DNA of 64,000 nucleotides from Pseudomonas bananamidigenes (GCF_001679645.1 NZ_LRUN01000026.1:1-64000), one strand, 5' to 3'. Counted from the first letter of the stretch, positions 8,150 to 18,437 are shown. The notes: generated by a model not told the origin, from the sequence alone. Translations and numbers: made by a program.

Positions 8150-9073
8150 ATGCCATCTCAAACTCAGCTCAATCCTGCTCGTCGCTCACGTTTCGCCCTG
8201 CGCTGGTATTACTGGCTGTTGCTGGCAGTCGCTGCCGCTTACGGTCTGGCGCACGCGATGCATTGGGATGACCGGGGCCTGCTCTGGCTGCGCGAGCGCT
8301 TCGAGAGCCCGGCCGAACGCACGGCCAGCATCTGGTTGCCGGACTATCGGGTGGTGATCGACGGCAAATTGCTGCCGGGCATGGAAAAGGACGAGGCCTC
8401 GGACCTGTCCTACGATTCGCAGAGCAAGACCCTGTTTTCGGTGATGGGCAAGAACCCGTTCCTGGTCGAGCTGACCTTGCAGGGCGATGTGCTGCGCAAG
8501 ATGCCGCTGGTGGGCTGGAGCAACCCGGAAGGCGTGACGGTGCTGGGCAACGGCCTGCTGGCGATCGTCGATGAGCGTGAGCACATGTTATCCATCGTGA
8601 AAGTCGACGCCGCTACCCGCGAGCTTAAGCGCGACGATTTCCCGAAATACGACCTCGGCCCGTCGCAAGACCAGAACAAGGCCTTCGAAGCGATTGCGTG
8701 GGATCCGCGCAATCAACAGTTGCTGCTGGGCGAAGAACGTCCACCGGCACTGTTCACCTGGAAAAGCGACGGCAGCCAGACCCTCAACGGTGACAAGCAG
8801 AAGCTGCCGAACGACGAGCTGGACATCCGCAATCTGTCGGCGCTGGCCGTCGATCCGCGCACCGGTCATACCCTGGTGCTGTCCGCCGATTCGCACCTGC
8901 TGCTGGAGCTGGACGAGAAGGGCGAGCAAGTCAGCTTCATGACCCTGCTCGGTGGTTTCAACGGTCTGAAGAAAACCATTCCCCGCGCCGAAGGCGTGAC
9001 CATGGACGAGCAGGGCACGCTGTACATGGTCAGCGAGCCGAACCTGTTCTACCGCTTCGAAAAGCAGAAATAA
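8150..9073 (+). CDS. SdiA-regulated-domain protein, copy 1
   Basis: A 307-residue protein with one N-terminal membrane segment (WYYWLLLAVAAAYGLAHAM, about residues 19-37) and a large extracytoplasmic domain of the SdiA-regulated (YjiK-like) beta-propeller type. Motifs include YDSQSKTLFSVMGKN, GWSNPEGVTVLGNG, FEAIAWDP and RAEGVTMDEQGTLYMVSEPNLFYRF. The function is unknown. A closely related gene follows in tandem at 9179. Confidence 0.8.
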   Translation: MPSQTQLNPARRSRFALRWYYWLLLAVAAAYGLAHAMHWDDRGLLWLRERFESPAERTASIWLPDYRVVIDGKLLPGMEKDEASDLSYDSQSKTLFSVMGKNPFLVELTLQGDVLRKMPLVGWSNPEGVTVLGNGLLAIVDEREHMLSIVKVDAATRELKRDDFPKYDLGPSQDQNKAFEAIAWDPRNQQLLLGEERPPALFTWKSDGSQTLNGDKQKLPNDELDIRNLSALAVDPRTGHTLVLSADSHLLLELDEKGEQVSFMTLLGGFNGLKKTIPRAEGVTMDEQGTLYMVSEPNLFYRFEKQK

Positions 9074-9178
9074 CCTGCCCGCCGCTGCAAGGTTGTCGAC
9101 CGGGGCAAGGGGCCTTTAAGCTTCGATTCAGACAGGCGTGATATTTCATCCGCCTGTTTTGATCCGAGCCCAGCCCGA

Positions 9179-10096
9179 ATGCGTCGACTTGCCCGCCCCA
9201 AGCCATTTCTGATCATCCTTTCGGTCATTGCCCTGCTCGCATTGATTGCGATAGGCCAATACCTGCGCCTGTTCGAGCGCGCCTGGTTCAACCTGCAAAG
9301 TCACTGGCAGCCCCATCGCATCGAAGCGATCAATCTGGATCAGTACCACGTGGCCATCGAGGGCCGGGTCATCGAAGGGCTGAACGATGACGTCTCGGCG
9401 CTGACCTACGATCCGGTGCGCAAGACTCTGTTCACCGTCACCAACAAGAACGCCGAGCTGATCGAACTGTCACTGGACGGCCGGATCCTGCGGCGTGTCG
9501 CGTTGATCGGATTTGGCGATGCGGAGGCGGTCGAGTTTATCAGCGCCGATACCTACGTCATCAGCGACGAGCGTCAGCAGCGTCTGATCAAGATTCATCT
9601 GGAGCAGGACACGACGTTCCTCGATGCGGCGGATGCCGAGCAGATGACGTTGGGCGTGCACATGAGCGGCAACAAAGGGTTTGAAGGACTGGCTTACGAC
9701 TCGGTGGGCAAGCGCCTGTTCGTGGCCAAGGAGCGCGATCCCATGCTGATCTACGAAGTGCATGGTTTTCCCCACTTCAACCCGGAAAAATCCTATGCGG
9801 TGCACGTGATCAACAATCCCAAGCGTGATGCCGGAATGTTTGTGCGCGACCTGTCGAGTCTGCAATACGACGAGCGCAGCGGCCATCTGCTGGCGCTGTC
9901 GGACGAGTCGCGGCTGATTCTGGAACTGGATGTGGACGGGCGCCCATTGAGCACGATGTCGTTGAGCGGTGGTCGGCAAGGGCTGAAGAAAACCGTGCCG
10001 CAGGCGGAAGGTATCGCGATGGATGATGACGGGACGTTGTATCTGGTGAGCGAGCCGAATCTGTTCTACGTCTTCAAGAAGCCTGCGCAGAACTAA
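9179..10096 (+). CDS. SdiA-regulated-domain protein, copy 2
   Basis: A 305-residue paralogue of the preceding gene with the same layout: one N-terminal membrane segment (FLIILSVIALLALIAIGQYL), then the propeller domain. The C-termini are nearly superimposable (AEGIAMDDDGTLYLVSEPNLFYVF against AEGVTMDEQGTLYMVSEPNLFYRF), while the N-terminal halves differ more. The arrangement suggests an old tandem duplication. The start ATG at 9179 gives a normal signal-anchor. The function is unknown. Confidence 0.8.
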   Translation: MRRLARPKPFLIILSVIALLALIAIGQYLRLFERAWFNLQSHWQPHRIEAINLDQYHVAIEGRVIEGLNDDVSALTYDPVRKTLFTVTNKNAELIELSLDGRILRRVALIGFGDAEAVEFISADTYVISDERQQRLIKIHLEQDTTFLDAADAEQMTLGVHMSGNKGFEGLAYDSVGKRLFVAKERDPMLIYEVHGFPHFNPEKSYAVHVINNPKRDAGMFVRDLSSLQYDERSGHLLALSDESRLILELDVDGRPLSTMSLSGGRQGLKKTVPQAEGIAMDDDGTLYLVSEPNLFYVFKKPAQN

Positions 10097-10113
10097 CCAA
10101 AACCCCAAAACAC

Positions 10114-10202
10114 TGTGGGAGCGAGCTTGCTCGCGATGAGGGAGGGGCAGTCGCCAAACATGTCGACTGTCACACCGCTATCGCTAGCAAGCTAGCTCCC
10201 AC
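10114..10202. repeat. REP pair (GTGGGAGCGAGC family)
   Basis: The left copy is GTGGGAGCGAGCTTGCTCGCGA. The right copy is inverted and partly degenerate (CTAGCAAGCTAGCTCCCACA). They lie between the convergent SdiA-regulated gene and rpiA. Confidence 0.85.
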
Positions 10203-10243
10203 AGGTTTTTTCATCTGCCCACAAAGATGTGGGTAGTTTCGGC

Positions 10244-10918
10244 TTATTCAGCCTTCAGCGTTTTCACACCTTCGGAAGTACCCAGCAACAACAGATCCGC
10301 CGGGCGCGCCGCGAACAGGCCGTTGGTGACCACGCCGACGATCGCATTGATCTGCGCTTCCAGCTCCACCGGGTTGGTGATCTGCAGGTTGTGCACATCG
10401 AGAATGATATTGCCGTTGTCGGTCAGCACACCTTCGCGGTAGACCGGGTCGCCGCCCAGTTTCACCAGTTGGCGGGCGACGTGGCTGCGGGCCATCGGGA
10501 TCACCTCGACCGGCAGCGGGAAGGCACCGAGCACCGGCACCAGTTTGCTGCCGTCGGCGATGCAGATGAAGGTCTTGGCCACGGCTGCGACGATCTTCTC
10601 GCGGGTCAGGGCTGCGCCGCCGCCCTTGATCAGGTTCAGGTGCGCGTCGCTTTCGTCGGCGCCGTCGATGTAGAACTCAAGGTCGCTGACCGTGTTCAGT
10701 TCGTACACCGGAATCCCGTGGCCCTTGAGGCGTGCGGCAGTGGCTTCGGAACTGGCGACGGCGCCATCGAACGCGCTCTTGTGCCGGGCCAGGGCGTCGA
10801 TGAAGCAGTTGGCGGTGGAGCCGGTGCCGACGCCGATGATGCTCTTGTCGTCGAGTTTCGGAAGGATGAAGTCGACGGCGGCCTGGGCCACGGCCTGTTT
10901 GAGTTGATCCTGGGTCAT
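10244..10918 (-). CDS. rpiA: ribose-5-phosphate isomerase A
   Basis: Interconverts ribose 5-phosphate and ribulose 5-phosphate in the pentose phosphate pathway. It has 224 residues, close to E. coli RpiA. Signature motifs are [23 protein letters not shown] and [12 protein letters not shown] (acidic catalytic residues). The start is MTQDQLKQ at 10918. It is divergent from ilvA across about 145 bases, as in P. aeruginosa. Confidence 0.96.
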   Translation of the reverse strand: MTQDQLKQAVAQAAVDFILPKLDDKSIIGVGTGSTANCFIDALARHKSAFDGAVASSEATAARLKGHGIPVYELNTVSDLEFYIDGADESDAHLNLIKGGGAALTREKIVAAVAKTFICIADGSKLVPVLGAFPLPVEVIPMARSHVARQLVKLGGDPVYREGVLTDNGNIILDVHNLQITNPVELEAQINAIVGVVTNGLFAARPADLLLLGTSEGVKTLKAE

Positions 10919-11064
10919 GCGGGCTCCGGAAGCGGGCAAGGGAAGAACGGAAAGGCCGGCATTATAGCCGCAAGCGGGGCTAAAACCTCTGCAATCGTGT
11001 GGTCGTCCGGCCGAAAGCCGGGTTAGACTCGTTGGTCCCGCCCAATCGCCAGTGATGCTTTCCG

Positions 11065-12579
11065 ATGCTCGAACAGTACGTCAAGAAGATCCTCACCTCG
11101 CGCGTTTATGACGTTGCCGTAGAAACCCCGCTGCAGAACGCTCGCCAGCTCTCCGAGCGGCTGGGCAATGACATCTGGCTCAAGCGCGAAGACTTGCAGC
11201 CGGTGTTCTCGTTCAAGATTCGCGGCGCCTACAACAAGCTGACTCAACTGACTGACGAAGAGCGTGCTCGTGGCGTCGTCACCGCCTCGGCGGGCAACCA
11301 TGCCCAGGGCCTGGCCCTGGCGGCGAAAGTACTGGGCGTGAAGGCGACCATCGTGATGCCCAAGACCACTCCGGAGATCAAGGTCGAAGGCGTGCGTTCC
11401 CGTGGCGGCAAGGTGGTGCTGCACGGCGATTCGTTCCCGGAAGCCCTGGCCTACTCGCTGAAACTGGTCGATGAAAAAGGCTACGTCTACATCCACCCGT
11501 ATGACGATCCGCACACCATTGCCGGGCAGGGCACCGTGGCGATGGAAATCCTGCGCCAGCACCCGCAGCCACTGGACGCGATCTTCGTGCCGGTGGGCGG
11601 CGGCGGTCTGATCGCCGGCATTGCGGCGTATGTGAAATACCTGCGCCCGGACATCAAGGTCATTGGCGTCGAGCCTGACGATTCCAACTGCCTGCAAGCG
11701 GCGCTGGCGGCGGGCGAGCGCGTGGTGCTGCCGACCGTGGGCATCTTCGCCGATGGTGTGGCAGTGGCGCAGATCGGCCAGCACACCTTCGATATCTGCA
11801 AGGATTACGTCGATGAAGTGATCACCGTCAGCACCGACGAGATCTGTGCGGCGATCAAGGACATCTACGACGACACCCGTTCGATCACCGAACCGGCCGG
11901 CGCCCTGGGCGTGGCCGGGATCAAGAAGTACGTCGAACAGCGTGGCGTCAGCGGCAAGACGTTCGTGGCCATCGACTCCGGGGCCAACGTCAACTTCGAC
12001 CGCCTGCGCCACGTCGCCGAGCGCGCCGAGCTGGGTGAGGGCCGCGAAGCGATCATCGCCGTGACCATCCCGGAACAGGCCGGCAGCTTCAAGGCGTTCT
12101 GCGAAGCCATCGGCAAGCGCCAGATCACCGAATTCAACTACCGCTACAACACCGGCAGCGAAGCACACATCTTCGTCGGCGTGCAGACCCACCCGGAAAA
12201 CGATCCGCGCAGCGCACTGCTGGCGAGCCTGACCGAGCAGGGCTTCCCGGTACTCGACCTGACCGATAACGAACTGGCCAAGCTGCACATCCGCCACATG
12301 GTCGGCGGACGCGCGGCGCAGGTGGTCGATGAAGTGGTGCTGCGCTTCGAGTTTCCGGAACGTCCGGGCGCGCTGTTCAACTTCCTCAACAAGCTTGGCG
12401 GGCGCTGGAACATCTCGATGTTCCACTACCGCAACCACGGTGCGGCGGACGGCCGTGTGGTTGCCGGTCTGCAAGTGCCGCACGAGGAACGGCATCTGGT
12501 GCCCGCCGCGCTGGCGGAAATCGGCTACCCGTACTGGGATGAAAGCGACAATCCGGCCTATAAGCTGTTTCTTGGCTGA
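11065..12579 (+). CDS. ilvA: threonine ammonia-lyase, biosynthetic
   Basis: A PLP enzyme converting threonine to 2-oxobutanoate, the committed step to isoleucine. It has 504 residues, the biosynthetic length with two C-terminal ACT-like regulatory domains (about residues 325-500; [12 protein letters not shown] and [13 protein letters not shown]). The PLP lysine is in [10 protein letters not shown], and the phosphate-binding loop is GGGGLIAG. It is expected to be allosterically inhibited by isoleucine. It is divergent from rpiA. Confidence 0.97.
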   Translation: MLEQYVKKILTSRVYDVAVETPLQNARQLSERLGNDIWLKREDLQPVFSFKIRGAYNKLTQLTDEERARGVVTASAGNHAQGLALAAKVLGVKATIVMPKTTPEIKVEGVRSRGGKVVLHGDSFPEALAYSLKLVDEKGYVYIHPYDDPHTIAGQGTVAMEILRQHPQPLDAIFVPVGGGGLIAGIAAYVKYLRPDIKVIGVEPDDSNCLQAALAAGERVVLPTVGIFADGVAVAQIGQHTFDICKDYVDEVITVSTDEICAAIKDIYDDTRSITEPAGALGVAGIKKYVEQRGVSGKTFVAIDSGANVNFDRLRHVAERAELGEGREAIIAVTIPEQAGSFKAFCEAIGKRQITEFNYRYNTGSEAHIFVGVQTHPENDPRSALLASLTEQGFPVLDLTDNELAKLHIRHMVGGRAAQVVDEVVLRFEFPERPGALFNFLNKLGGRWNISMFHYRNHGAADGRVVAGLQVPHEERHLVPAALAEIGYPYWDESDNPAYKLFLG

Positions 12580-12618
12580 CGGGCTACGCTGATGGGCAGG
12601 CCATAAGGAAATTCGACA

Positions 12619-13044
12619 ATGGAAACGCTGACTGCCCTGAAAACGGCACACGTGGTCGCAACGGTGGTTTTGCTGGCGAGTGCACTGGGGTTGGGTATCT
12701 GGGTGCTGCTCGCTCGGCGCAAGGGTGATGCGACCGCGGGCAGCCGCACCCTGCAGCGACCACGGGTATTCCTCTGGTTGCTGATGGGGCTGGCGCTGCT
12801 GAGCATGCCGTTCACCGGCTGGTGGATGGTGCATCTGGTGGGCTGGCCGCTGGGGCAGACGTGGATTCTGGCTTCCAGCGTGCTGTATACCGTGGCGGCG
12901 CTGGCGTGGTTCTGGCTGCTGGTGCGCCTGAACCGCCTGCGCAAGACGCCGGGTGGTGTCGGCAGGTTCAGCCTTGCACTGGCGTTGTTCGGTTTTGTCT
13001 GCTTTGTGGCGATTGCCGGTTTGATGGGCGCAAAGCCGATTTAG
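12619..13044 (+). CDS. DUF2269-like integral membrane protein
   Basis: A 141-residue inner-membrane protein with four hydrophobic segments, near residues 9-31, 50-70, 80-105 and 115-137. The layout and the early ALKTAHVVATVVLLASA segment, with a conserved His, match DUF2269 proteins of unknown function. It lies 39 bases after ilvA on the same strand and may be cotranscribed. Confidence 0.7.
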   Translation: METLTALKTAHVVATVVLLASALGLGIWVLLARRKGDATAGSRTLQRPRVFLWLLMGLALLSMPFTGWWMVHLVGWPLGQTWILASSVLYTVAALAWFWLLVRLNRLRKTPGGVGRFSLALALFGFVCFVAIAGLMGAKPI

Positions 13045-13069
13045 GACTTTGGACCGAGTTCACCCCAAT

Positions 13070-13092
13070 CGCGAGCAAGCTCGCTCCCACAG
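13070..13092. repeat. single REP element
   Basis: A lone GCGAGCAAGCTCGCTCCCAC copy follows the DUF2269 stop. A partial second half (CTGTGGGAGCTGCGG) appears near 13132-13147. Confidence 0.7.
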
Positions 13093-13179
13093 GATTTTCT
13101 CCAGACCACGATAATGTGATCGACGCATAACTCTGTGGGAGCTGCGGTGCGACGATTCGACTTGCCAGCGATGACGACA

Positions 13180-13836
13180 TCAGTCGCGCAGCGAAATCAC
13201 TGGCCAGCCGCGCTTTTCGGCTTCGGTCCGCAGATTCGGATCCGGATCAACAGCCACCGGATTCGCCACCTGTTCCAGCAGCGGCAGATCATTCATCGAG
13301 TCGCTGTAGAAATAGCTGTCTTGCAGCGTATGCCCGGTCTCTTCCAGCCAGCGGTTCAGGCGCGTCACCTTGCCTTCGCGGAAACACGGCACATCGGTGC
13401 TGCGCCCGGTGTAGCGGCCATCCTGCATCTCGCACTCGGTGGCGATCAGGGTTTCGACGCCCAGGCGCACGGCAATCGGGGCGGTGACGAAGCGGTTGGT
13501 GGCGGTGATGATCACCAGTTTGTCGCCGGCGTCGCGGTGCTTTTTCAGCAACTCCAGCGCCTTCGGCAGCACGATGGGTTCGATGCAGTCGCGCATGTAA
13601 TCGCTGTGCCATTGTTCGAGTACGGCCATCTCGGTGCGGCCGAGGATTTCCAGGCAGAAGTTCAGGTAGGCGGCGTTATCCAGCTTGCCCGCCAGGTAAT
13701 CCTGATAGAACTCGTCGTTGCGCGCCTTGTAGGCGATCGGGTCGAGGAAGCCGCGCTCGCACAGATAGTCGCCCCAGGCGTGATCGCTGTCGCCGCCGAG
13801 AAGGGTGTTGTCCAGATCGAATAAAGCCAGGCGCAT
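13180..13836 (-). CDS. HAD-IB family phosphatase (SerB-like)
   Basis: A 218-residue HAD hydrolase. The nucleophile motif [13 protein letters not shown] gives Asp7 and Asp9. Motif II is VIITATNRF, and the acidic motif IV is [13 protein letters not shown]. The subfamily includes phosphoserine phosphatases and related TIGR01490-type enzymes, and the substrate is not evident. I start it at MRLALFD (13836); the 12-residue upstream extension lacks support. It is divergent from rppH, an arrangement conserved in P. aeruginosa. Confidence 0.88.
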   Translation of the reverse strand: MRLALFDLDNTLLGGDSDHAWGDYLCERGFLDPIAYKARNDEFYQDYLAGKLDNAAYLNFCLEILGRTEMAVLEQWHSDYMRDCIEPIVLPKALELLKKHRDAGDKLVIITATNRFVTAPIAVRLGVETLIATECEMQDGRYTGRSTDVPCFREGKVTRLNRWLEETGHTLQDSYFYSDSMNDLPLLEQVANPVAVDPDPNLRTEAEKRGWPVISLRD

Positions 13837-13979
13837 TGCAGTTACCCGCTGAAAAGTCAGTAAAAAGGCCACAAGAATACGGTCTTTTCACAAGAGTGCA
13901 CATAAGCTCGGAACCTTCGTTGCCGCCTTCACAATCTTTGTGGAACAATGCGGCGACATGCGTTTGCGAGGTTGTTGCC

Positions 13980-14459
13980 GTGATCGACCCCGATGGTTTC
14001 CGTCCTAATGTCGGGATCATTCTGACGAATGACGCCGGCCAGGTGCTATGGGCTCGCCGTATCAATCAGGATGCCTGGCAGTTTCCGCAAGGGGGAATCA
14101 ATCCCGAGGAAACGCCGGAAGACGCCTTGTACCGCGAGCTGAACGAAGAAGTGGGCCTGGAACGCGAAGATGTTGAAATTCTCGCCTGTACCCGGGGCTG
14201 GTTGCGCTATCGTTTGCCGCAACGTCTAGTGCGAACCCACAGTCAGCCGCTGTGCATCGGCCAGAAACAGAAATGGTTTCTCCTGCGCCTGATCTCCAAC
14301 GAGCAGCGGGTGCGGATGGATTTGACCGGTAAACCGGAGTTCGATGGCTGGCGCTGGGTCAGCTATTGGTATCCGTTGGGCCAGGTGGTGACATTCAAGC
14401 GCGAAGTGTATCGCCGCGCTCTCAAAGAGCTTGCCCCGCGCCTTTTAGCGCGCGACTGA
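13980..14459 (+). CDS. rppH: RNA pyrophosphohydrolase (Nudix)
   Basis: Removes pyrophosphate from the 5' end of triphosphorylated transcripts, which triggers RNase E decay. It has 159 residues, the Pseudomonas length, if translation starts at the GTG at 13980 ([14 protein letters not shown]). Upstream in-frame sequence does not resemble the family. The Nudix box [20 protein letters not shown] starts at residue 38. The gene ends 22 bases before ptsP, with which it probably forms an operon. Confidence 0.95.
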
Positions 14460-14481
14460 CGACGGAGTTCGACCCCGAGCC

Positions 14482-16746
14482 ATGCTCAATACGCTGCGCA
14501 AGATCGTCCAGGAAGTTAACTCCGCCAAGGATCTCAAGGCGGCGTTGGGGATTATTGTATTGCGCGTCAAAGAGGCCATGGGCAGCCAGGTCTGCTCGGT
14601 CTATCTGCTCGACCCCGAGACCAACCGCTTCGTCCTGATGGCCACCGAGGGCTTGAACAAGCGCTCGATCGGCAAGGTCAGCATGGCACCCAACGAAGGT
14701 CTGGTCGGCCTGGTCGGCACGCGTGAAGAACCCCTGAACCTCGAAAACGCCGCGGATCACCCGCGCTACCGCTACTTCGCCGAAACGGGCGAGGAGCGCT
14801 ACGCCTCGTTCCTCGGGGCGCCGATCATTCACCACCGCCGCGTCGTCGGCGTGTTGGTCATCCAGCAGAAAGAACGCCGCCAGTTCGATGAAGGTGAAGA
14901 AGCCTTCCTCGTGACCATGAGCGCGCAGCTGGCCGGCGTGATCGCCCATGCCGAGGCCACCGGGTCGATCCGTGGCCTGGGCCGGCAGGGCAAGGGCATC
15001 CAGGAAGCCAAGTTCGTCGGCGTACCGGGTTCGCCGGGCGCGGCGGTCGGTACGGCGGTGGTCATGCTGCCGCCGGCCGACCTCGATGTCGTGCCAGACA
15101 AATCTGTCGACGATATCGATGCCGAAATAAAACTGTTCAAGAAGGCGCTTGAAGGCGTGCGCGCCGACATGCGCAACCTGTCGACCAAACTGGCCACCCA
15201 GTTGCGTCCCGAAGAGCGCGCGTTGTTCGACGTGTACCAGATGATGCTCGATGACGCGTCCCTCGGTAACGAAGTCAAAACCGTGATCAAGACGGGCCAG
15301 TGGGCCCAGGGCGCGCTGCGTCAGGTGGTTACCGATCACGTCAACCGTTTCGAATTGATGGACGATGAATACCTGCGTGAGCGGGCGTCGGATGTGCGTG
15401 ACCTCGGTCGCCGTCTGCTGGCCTACCTGCAGGAAGACCGCACGACCAACATGGTTTTCCCCGACAACACCATCCTGGTCAGTGAAGAACTGACCGCCAC
15501 CCAGCTCGGTGAAGTGCCGGAAGGCAAGCTGGTGGGGTTGGTCTCGGTACTGGGTTCGGGTAACTCTCACGTCGCGATCCTGGCCCGGGCCATGGGTATT
15601 CCGACGGTGATGGGTGTAGTCGACTTGCCGTACGCCAAGGTCGATGGCATCCCGATGATCGTCGACGGGATCAAGGGCGAAATCTACACCAACCCGAGCG
15701 AAGTGCTGATCAAGCAATTCGCCGACGTGGTGGAAGAAGAGAAACAGCTGGCGCTGGGGCTCGACACCCTGCGCGACCTGCCGTGCGTGACCCTCGATGG
15801 CCATCGCATGCCGCTGTGGGTCAACACCGGTCTGCTGGCGGACGTGGCGCGGGCGCAGAAGCGTGGTGCCGAAGGCGTCGGCCTGTACCGCACCGAAGTG
15901 CCGTTCATGATCAACCAGCGCTTCCCGAGCGAGAAGGAACAGCTGGCGATCTACCGCGAACAGCTCGCCGCGTTCCACCCGCAGCCGGTGACCATGCGTA
16001 CGCTGGACATCGGCGGTGACAAGGCGCTGTCGTACTTCCCGATCAAGGAAGACAACCCGTTCCTTGGCTGGCGCGGGATTCGCGTCACCCTCGATCACCC
16101 GGAAATCTTTTTGGTGCAGACCCGCGCCATGCTCAAGGCCAGCGAAGGCCTGAACAACCTGCGGATCCTGTTGCCGATGATCTCCGGCATCCACGAACTC
16201 GAAGAAGCGTTGCACCTGATCCACCGGGCCTGGGGCGAAGTGCGCGACGAAGGCACCGATGTGCCGATGCCGCCGGTGGGCGTGATGATCGAGATTCCGG
16301 CGGCGGTCTACCAGACCAGAGAGCTGGCACGGATGGTGGACTTCCTGTCGGTCGGCTCCAACGACCTGACCCAGTATCTGCTGGCCGTGGACCGCAACAA
16401 CCCACGGGTGGCGGATCTCTATGACTACCTGCACCCGGCGGTGCTGCAAGCCTTGCAGATCGTGGTGCGCGACGCCCATGCCGAAGGCAAGCCGGTGAGC
16501 ATCTGCGGCGAGATGGCCGGTGATCCGGCAGCCGCCGTGCTGTTGATGGCAATGGGATTCGACAGCCTGTCGATGAACGCCACCAACCTGCCGAAAGTGA
16601 AGTGGATGCTGCGTCAGCTCAATCTGAGCAAGGCGAAGGATCTGTTGGCGGAACTGATGACCATCGACAACCCGCAGGTAATCCACAGCTCGCTGCAACT
16701 GGCGTTGAAGAGTCTCGGGTTATCGCGGACGGTCAAACCGCTCTGA
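14482..16746 (+). CDS. ptsP: PEP-protein phosphotransferase of the nitrogen PTS (EI-Ntr)
   Basis: A 754-residue cytoplasmic enzyme I that passes phosphate from PEP to NPr and then EIIA-Ntr, linking nitrogen and carbon status. An N-terminal GAF domain (about residues 1-165) senses a small ligand, glutamine in enterics. The PEP-utiliser N-domain and swivelling domain follow. The latter carries the phospho-accepting His at about residue 363 (GSGNSHVAILARAMG). The C-terminal PEP-binding barrel has GLYRTEVPFM and the Cys-containing SICGEMAGDP. It lies downstream of rppH. Confidence 0.96.
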   Translation: MLNTLRKIVQEVNSAKDLKAALGIIVLRVKEAMGSQVCSVYLLDPETNRFVLMATEGLNKRSIGKVSMAPNEGLVGLVGTREEPLNLENAADHPRYRYFAETGEERYASFLGAPIIHHRRVVGVLVIQQKERRQFDEGEEAFLVTMSAQLAGVIAHAEATGSIRGLGRQGKGIQEAKFVGVPGSPGAAVGTAVVMLPPADLDVVPDKSVDDIDAEIKLFKKALEGVRADMRNLSTKLATQLRPEERALFDVYQMMLDDASLGNEVKTVIKTGQWAQGALRQVVTDHVNRFELMDDEYLRERASDVRDLGRRLLAYLQEDRTTNMVFPDNTILVSEELTATQLGEVPEGKLVGLVSVLGSGNSHVAILARAMGIPTVMGVVDLPYAKVDGIPMIVDGIKGEIYTNPSEVLIKQFADVVEEEKQLALGLDTLRDLPCVTLDGHRMPLWVNTGLLADVARAQKRGAEGVGLYRTEVPFMINQRFPSEKEQLAIYREQLAAFHPQPVTMRTLDIGGDKALSYFPIKEDNPFLGWRGIRVTLDHPEIFLVQTRAMLKASEGLNNLRILLPMISGIHELEEALHLIHRAWGEVRDEGTDVPMPPVGVMIEIPAAVYQTRELARMVDFLSVGSNDLTQYLLAVDRNNPRVADLYDYLHPAVLQALQIVVRDAHAEGKPVSICGEMAGDPAAAVLLMAMGFDSLSMNATNLPKVKWMLRQLNLSKAKDLLAELMTIDNPQVIHSSLQLALKSLGLSRTVKPL

Positions 16747-16750
16747 ACAG

Positions 16751-16778
16751 AAGATCGCAGCCTTCGGGCTGCGATCTT
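16751..16778. terminator. convergent stem-loop terminator, TTCG tetraloop
   Basis: A perfect 12-bp stem AAGATCGCAGCC/GGCTGCGATCTT is closed by a TTCG loop. It lies between the stop of ptsP and the stop codon of the convergent NRDE gene, whose TGA touches its edge. No long T-run is present, so strength is uncertain. Confidence 0.7.
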
Positions 16779-17524
16779 CAGAGATTGATCTCCACTTCCC
16801 CCAAATGCCCGCCATACGGCCCGAAACTGCGCTCCACCATCCGCCGCGTCCCGTCCGCCTGCACGATCAGCGCCGTACTTGCCCGGGTCCCGTAACTCTG
16901 GCTGGCAATGAACACACTCGACAGCAACGACTCGGTCGCCAGCCCCACGCCGGTATCCGGCAGCTCGGCGAACGGTGCCGTCTGCGCATCGCCCAGCAGC
17001 GCCAGCAATTGTTCGGGCTGCGGATCATCCAGTACCGCACTCAATGCCGCCTTGGCCTTGAGCAGTTTCGGCCACGGCGTATCCAGTCCGGCGTTTGACA
17101 GCCCATAGATACCCGGTTGCAACATCACTGGTTCCGAAGACCGCGCGTTGAAGTGCCACAGCTCGTGGGCGTTACCCAGCAGCAGGTTGAACCCGGCATA
17201 TTCCGGCGAACGGGCGACAACGTCGGACAAGTAGTCATCGATCGACAGGTTGCCGGTCAGAAAACCCGCCACCAGTTCGCCCCGGGAGCGCCGTGCCGGC
17301 GGTTGATGCGGATCGCGGATGTTGGTCAGTGCAGCGAAGCGCCCGTTCTCGCCGAGGCCGAGCCAGGTGCCGCCAGCTTCCAGATCCCTTCCGGCGTAAA
17401 CCTGCGGCGATTCGGGCCACTGGGCCAGCGGCAGGCTGGGCCGGGCGTAGAACTCGTCACGGTTGGCCGCGACGATCAGCGGCAGGGCATGTCCCGGCCG
17501 CCAGGCGAAAACGATCAGGCACAT
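16778..17524 (-). CDS. NRDE/TANGO2 family protein
   Basis: A 248-residue protein of the NRDE (Ser-rich/TANGO2-like) family. The eponymous motif AANRDEFYARPS is at residues 19-30, and Cys2 is the predicted N-terminal nucleophile-like residue (MCLIVFAWRPG). AGRDLEAGGTWLG is also conserved. The bacterial function is not established; eukaryotic TANGO2 has been linked to haem or lipid handling. It converges on ptsP and is divergent from the TauE-like gene. Confidence 0.88.
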   Translation of the reverse strand: MCLIVFAWRPGHALPLIVAANRDEFYARPSLPLAQWPESPQVYAGRDLEAGGTWLGLGENGRFAALTNIRDPHQPPARRSRGELVAGFLTGNLSIDDYLSDVVARSPEYAGFNLLLGNAHELWHFNARSSEPVMLQPGIYGLSNAGLDTPWPKLLKAKAALSAVLDDPQPEQLLALLGDAQTAPFAELPDTGVGLATESLLSSVFIASQSYGTRASTALIVQADGTRRMVERSFGPYGGHLGEVEINL

Positions 17525-17654
17525 AAGGTGGTCCTTGTGTGTTTTTTGCCCACTCTACGCAGACATCGTCCGTGCATCCATCGCCAGTGGAGCCGAAGGG
17601 TATCCATCCGTTACCATGCCGCTCCGGTTTTGGGATGCGCCTCTGGAGGCAGTC

Positions 17655-18437
17655 ATGGAATTTCTGCTCTATCTGGCGCTGGGTGCCTGCGCAGGCGTAC
17701 TGGCGGGGCTGTTCGGAGTGGGCGGCGGGATCATCATCGTTCCGGTGCTGGTGTTCAGTTTCACCTTGCAGGGCTTCGATCCGTCGATCCTGACCCACCT
17801 GGCCGTCGGCACATCGCTGGCGACGATCATCTTTACCTCGGTCAATGCCGTGCGTGAACATCATCGGCGCGGGGCGGTACGCTGGTCGATTTTCGCCTGG
17901 ATGACCGTCGGTATCCTGCTCGGTGCCGGTTTCGGCGCGCTGACCGCCGAGGCGATCTCCGGGCCCAACCTGCAAAAGATCATCGGCGTGTTTGCCCTGG
18001 TGATTGCGGCACAGCTGGCGCTGGACATCAAACCCAGGGCCAGCCGGACGGTTCCCGGCAAACTCGGCCTGACCGTGGCCGGCAGTGTGATCGGCTGGGC
18101 CTCGGCGATTTTCGGCATCGGCGGCGGCTCGCTGACCGTGCCGTTCCTGACCTGGCGCAGCGTACCGATGCAGCAGGCGGTGGCGACTTCGTCGGCCTGT
18201 GGGCTGCCGATCGCCGTGGCAAGTGCAATAAGTTTCATGATTCTGGGCTGGCATGATCCATTGCTGCCGGCCCATAGTCTCGGGTTTGTGTATCTGCCGG
18301 CGTTGCTCGGCATTGCCCTGACCAGCATGGTATTCGCCCGTCTCGGCGCGCGGCTGGCACACAGGCTGTCGCCGAAGTTGCTGAAACGGCTGTTCGCCGC
18401 TTTGCTGTTCTGCGTGGGGCTGAGCTTTTTGTTCTGA
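17655..18437 (+). CDS. TauE/SafE family anion exporter
   Basis: A 260-residue inner-membrane protein with about eight hydrophobic segments. The two internal repeats each carry the family glycine motif: AGLFGVGGGIIIVPVL and SAIFGIGGGSLTVPFL. The family exports sulfite, sulfonates or organic acids; which one here is unknown. The start at 17655 is preceded by TGGAGGC. Upstream in-frame codons would add a charged tail and are rejected. It lies 83 bases before lgt. Confidence 0.9.
   Translation: MEFLLYLALGACAGVLAGLFGVGGGIIIVPVLVFSFTLQGFDPSILTHLAVGTSLATIIFTSVNAVREHHRRGAVRWSIFAWMTVGILLGAGFGALTAEAISGPNLQKIIGVFALVIAAQLALDIKPRASRTVPGKLGLTVAGSVIGWASAIFGIGGGSLTVPFLTWRSVPMQQAVATSSACGLPIAVASAISFMILGWHDPLLPAHSLGFVYLPALLGIALTSMVFARLGARLAHRLSPKLLKRLFAALLFCVGLSFLF

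Noticed and set aside
11023..12834. A 603-codon frame antisense to ilvA
   Set aside because: Same reason. It also crosses into the DUF2269 gene and has no recognisable domain.
14422..16698. A 758-codon frame antisense to ptsP
   Set aside because: Composition is dominated by His, Gln, Arg and Val, typical of antisense frames in Pseudomonas. PtsP motifs are unequivocal on the plus strand.
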